Assembly: GCA_009785015.1 (NCBI GenBank)
Contig: WQXD01000201.1
Span: 1 to 6,800 of the forward strand
Reading direction: 5' to 3'
Length of the DNA stretch: 6,800 nt
DNA from: Oscillospiraceae bacterium
GTDB lineage: Bacteria > Bacillota_A > Clostridia > Oscillospirales > WRJC01
Shown here piece after piece: positions 5,656 through 6,800 of the stretch; position 1 is the stretch's first letter, and every line of letters begins with the position of its first letter. The notes beneath the pieces were generated by a model, which was not told the origin of the DNA, did not search any database, and saw only the letters and a list, made by a program, of their open reading frames with translations. Both the position numbers and the translations under genes were made by a program.

Positions 5656-6800
5656 ACTTATGAAGACGAATATAAAAGGGCTGAAACTTGTTTCAAAATG
5701 GCGGAAACGGTTTATACCGCTGTCGGTATTAAACGGTTTGTTTGCCAATCTCGCGCCGTTTGTGACAATATATATGTCGGCGGAAATAGTAAACGAGCTC
5801 GCCGGGGAAAAAAACAAAGAACGTCTGCTGTTTCTCGTATTGTTCACTATAATTGCGGATTTGTCGATTGTTATACTCAGCGGCGCAATTGATAAATTGA
5901 CGGCTCTTGAAAGAATTTCGCTTGAAAACGCCGAAAAACGCGCATTTACGGAATTTGGCTTTAAAATGGACTATGAGCATTTGGAAAACCCCGAAATACG
6001 GCAAAACCGCAGAAAGATTGACGAATCGAAATGTATAAATTCATTCGGCATTTGGGCAATGCTGCATTCGTTTCAGTATATTACAGCAGGTGTTACAGAA
6101 ATAATACTGTCTGTAATTTTTACTTCCGGTTTGTTTGTTTTGATTTTCAGTCAGGCAAAAGATATGACCGGAGCGGTTGTATATCCTGCGGCGATTATTT
6201 TGCTTGTGTTTTTGTCGGTATTTATTTCATTGAGAAATTCCAAAAAGCTGTCAAAACTCGGCGATGATATTTCAAATACCAATATCGAGGAAAACAAAAT
6301 CGACGAAGGATTTTGGCACGAATACAAAACTATGCAGGATATACGCATATATGATATGGGAATTATATTCAGAAAAAATAACGAACGAAGAATGAAAGCG
6401 GCTGTCAGTGGCAACAGGAAATATTGGTTCGGCTGGCGCAATACGCAAATACCCGACCAGTTCATATCGCAGGGCATAAATTTCACGATATACGCTTTTG
6501 TCTGTTTAAACGCGCTGCGCGGACTATTCGAGACGGGAAGCGTAATAAAATACATCGGATTTATAACAAGGCTTGTGAACGCGTTTAAAAATATGTCGGC
6601 GCATATAGCCTTGATAAAAATGAACACGCCGTTTTTGGCGCACTACTTGAATTTTTTCGATATAGAAAACAAAATGCACAAAGGCACACTGACAACCGAA
6701 AAGCGCGCGGACAACGAATACGAGATAGAGTTTCATAACGTCAGCTTCAAATACCCAGGCTCCGAAACCTACGCGCTCAAAAATCTGAATCTCAAACTCA
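5645..6800 (+). CDS. Second ABC exporter half-transporter, 3' end outside window
   Basis: The frame is open from ATG 5645 to the right edge (385 codons plus one base). It begins MKDKLMKTNIKGLKLVSKWR. Hydrophobic segments near 25-45, 60-80, 142-168, 178-196 and two further ones near 277-315 form the membrane domain. The ATPase domain only begins, at about residue 359 (YEIEFHNVSFKYPG, A-loop Y370), so Walker A and later motifs lie outside. It is a diverged paralogue of the preceding protein: MDYEHLENPEI (108-118) corresponds to MDYENSVNPKV there, and MQDIRIYDMG (230-239) to HGKDIKIYDM. Same strand, overlap of 11 bases and coupled ribosome site point to one operon and a heterodimeric exporter. 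Whether its ATP site is active or degenerate cannot be seen here. Confidence 0.9.
   Translation, partial: MKDKLMKTNIKGLKLVSKWRKRFIPLSVLNGLFANLAPFVTIYMSAEIVNELAGEKNKERLLFLVLFTIIADLSIVILSGAIDKLTALERISLENAEKRAFTEFGFKMDYEHLENPEIRQNRRKIDESKCINSFGIWAMLHSFQYITAGVTEIILSVIFTSGLFVLIFSQAKDMTGAVVYPAAIILLVFLSVFISLRNSKKLSKLGDDISNTNIEENKIDEGFWHEYKTMQDIRIYDMGIIFRKNNERRMKAAVSGNRKYWFGWRNTQIPDQFISQGINFTIYAFVCLNALRGLFETGSVIKYIGFITRLVNAFKNMSAHIALIKMNTPFLAHYLNFFDIENKMHKGTLTTEKRADNEYEIEFHNVSFKYPGSETYALKNLNLKL

Noticed and set aside
1717..6800. One arabinoside uptake-and-digestion operon made of the hydrolase and the ABC genes
   Set aside because: The ABC proteins have membrane and ATPase domains fused in exporter order, no binding protein is present, and a terminator-like hairpin plus a new strong promoter separate the genes.

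Overview
The window looks like a piece of chromosome from an obligately anaerobic Gram-positive bacterium, most likely a Clostridia-type Firmicute. The reasons are strong AAGGAGG-type ribosome binding sites, near-consensus sigma-A promoters with 17-base spacers, one TTG start, a flavodiiron oxygen/NO reductase, and exporter-type ABC half-transporters. This is inference from the sequence alone. The flavodiiron gene is visibly richer in G+C than the ABC genes at the right. No rRNA, tRNA, CRISPR array, integrase or transposase was seen.

Layout. Bases 1-1508 (minus strand, running off the left edge) encode a flavodiiron protein: a metallo-beta-lactamase-like diiron domain, a flavodoxin domain, and the start of a C-terminal flavin-reductase-like domain. 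All six expected iron ligands can be read. Bases 1509-1716 are a compact divergent intergenic region with a promoter facing each way and a near-palindrome lying across the rightward promoter. Bases 1717-3684 (plus) encode a 655-residue glycoside hydrolase of the GH127/DUF1680 (beta-L-arabinofuranosidase-like) group, probably cytoplasmic. It has the Cys-Cys-Pro and Glu-x-Cys zinc/nucleophile motifs, but with variant surroundings and a 30-base tandem duplication beside the active site. Bases 3685-3849 hold two stem-loops, one of which resembles a terminator, followed by a strong extended -10 promoter. Bases 3850-5655 and 5645-6800 (plus, 11-base overlap, the second running off the right edge) encode two related exporter-type ABC half-transporters that probably form a heterodimer.

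Function together. The three units appear to be separately transcribed: oxygen/NO detoxification, plant- or glycoprotein-derived arabinoside breakdown, and export of an unknown substrate. Nothing in the sequence ties the ABC pair to the hydrolase: the ABC proteins are fused membrane/ATPase exporters, not sugar importers. I see no clear evidence for an entirely new system. The most unusual points are the GH127 active-site duplication and divergent motifs, the ambiguous GH127 start, and the flavin-reductase extension of the flavodiiron protein.
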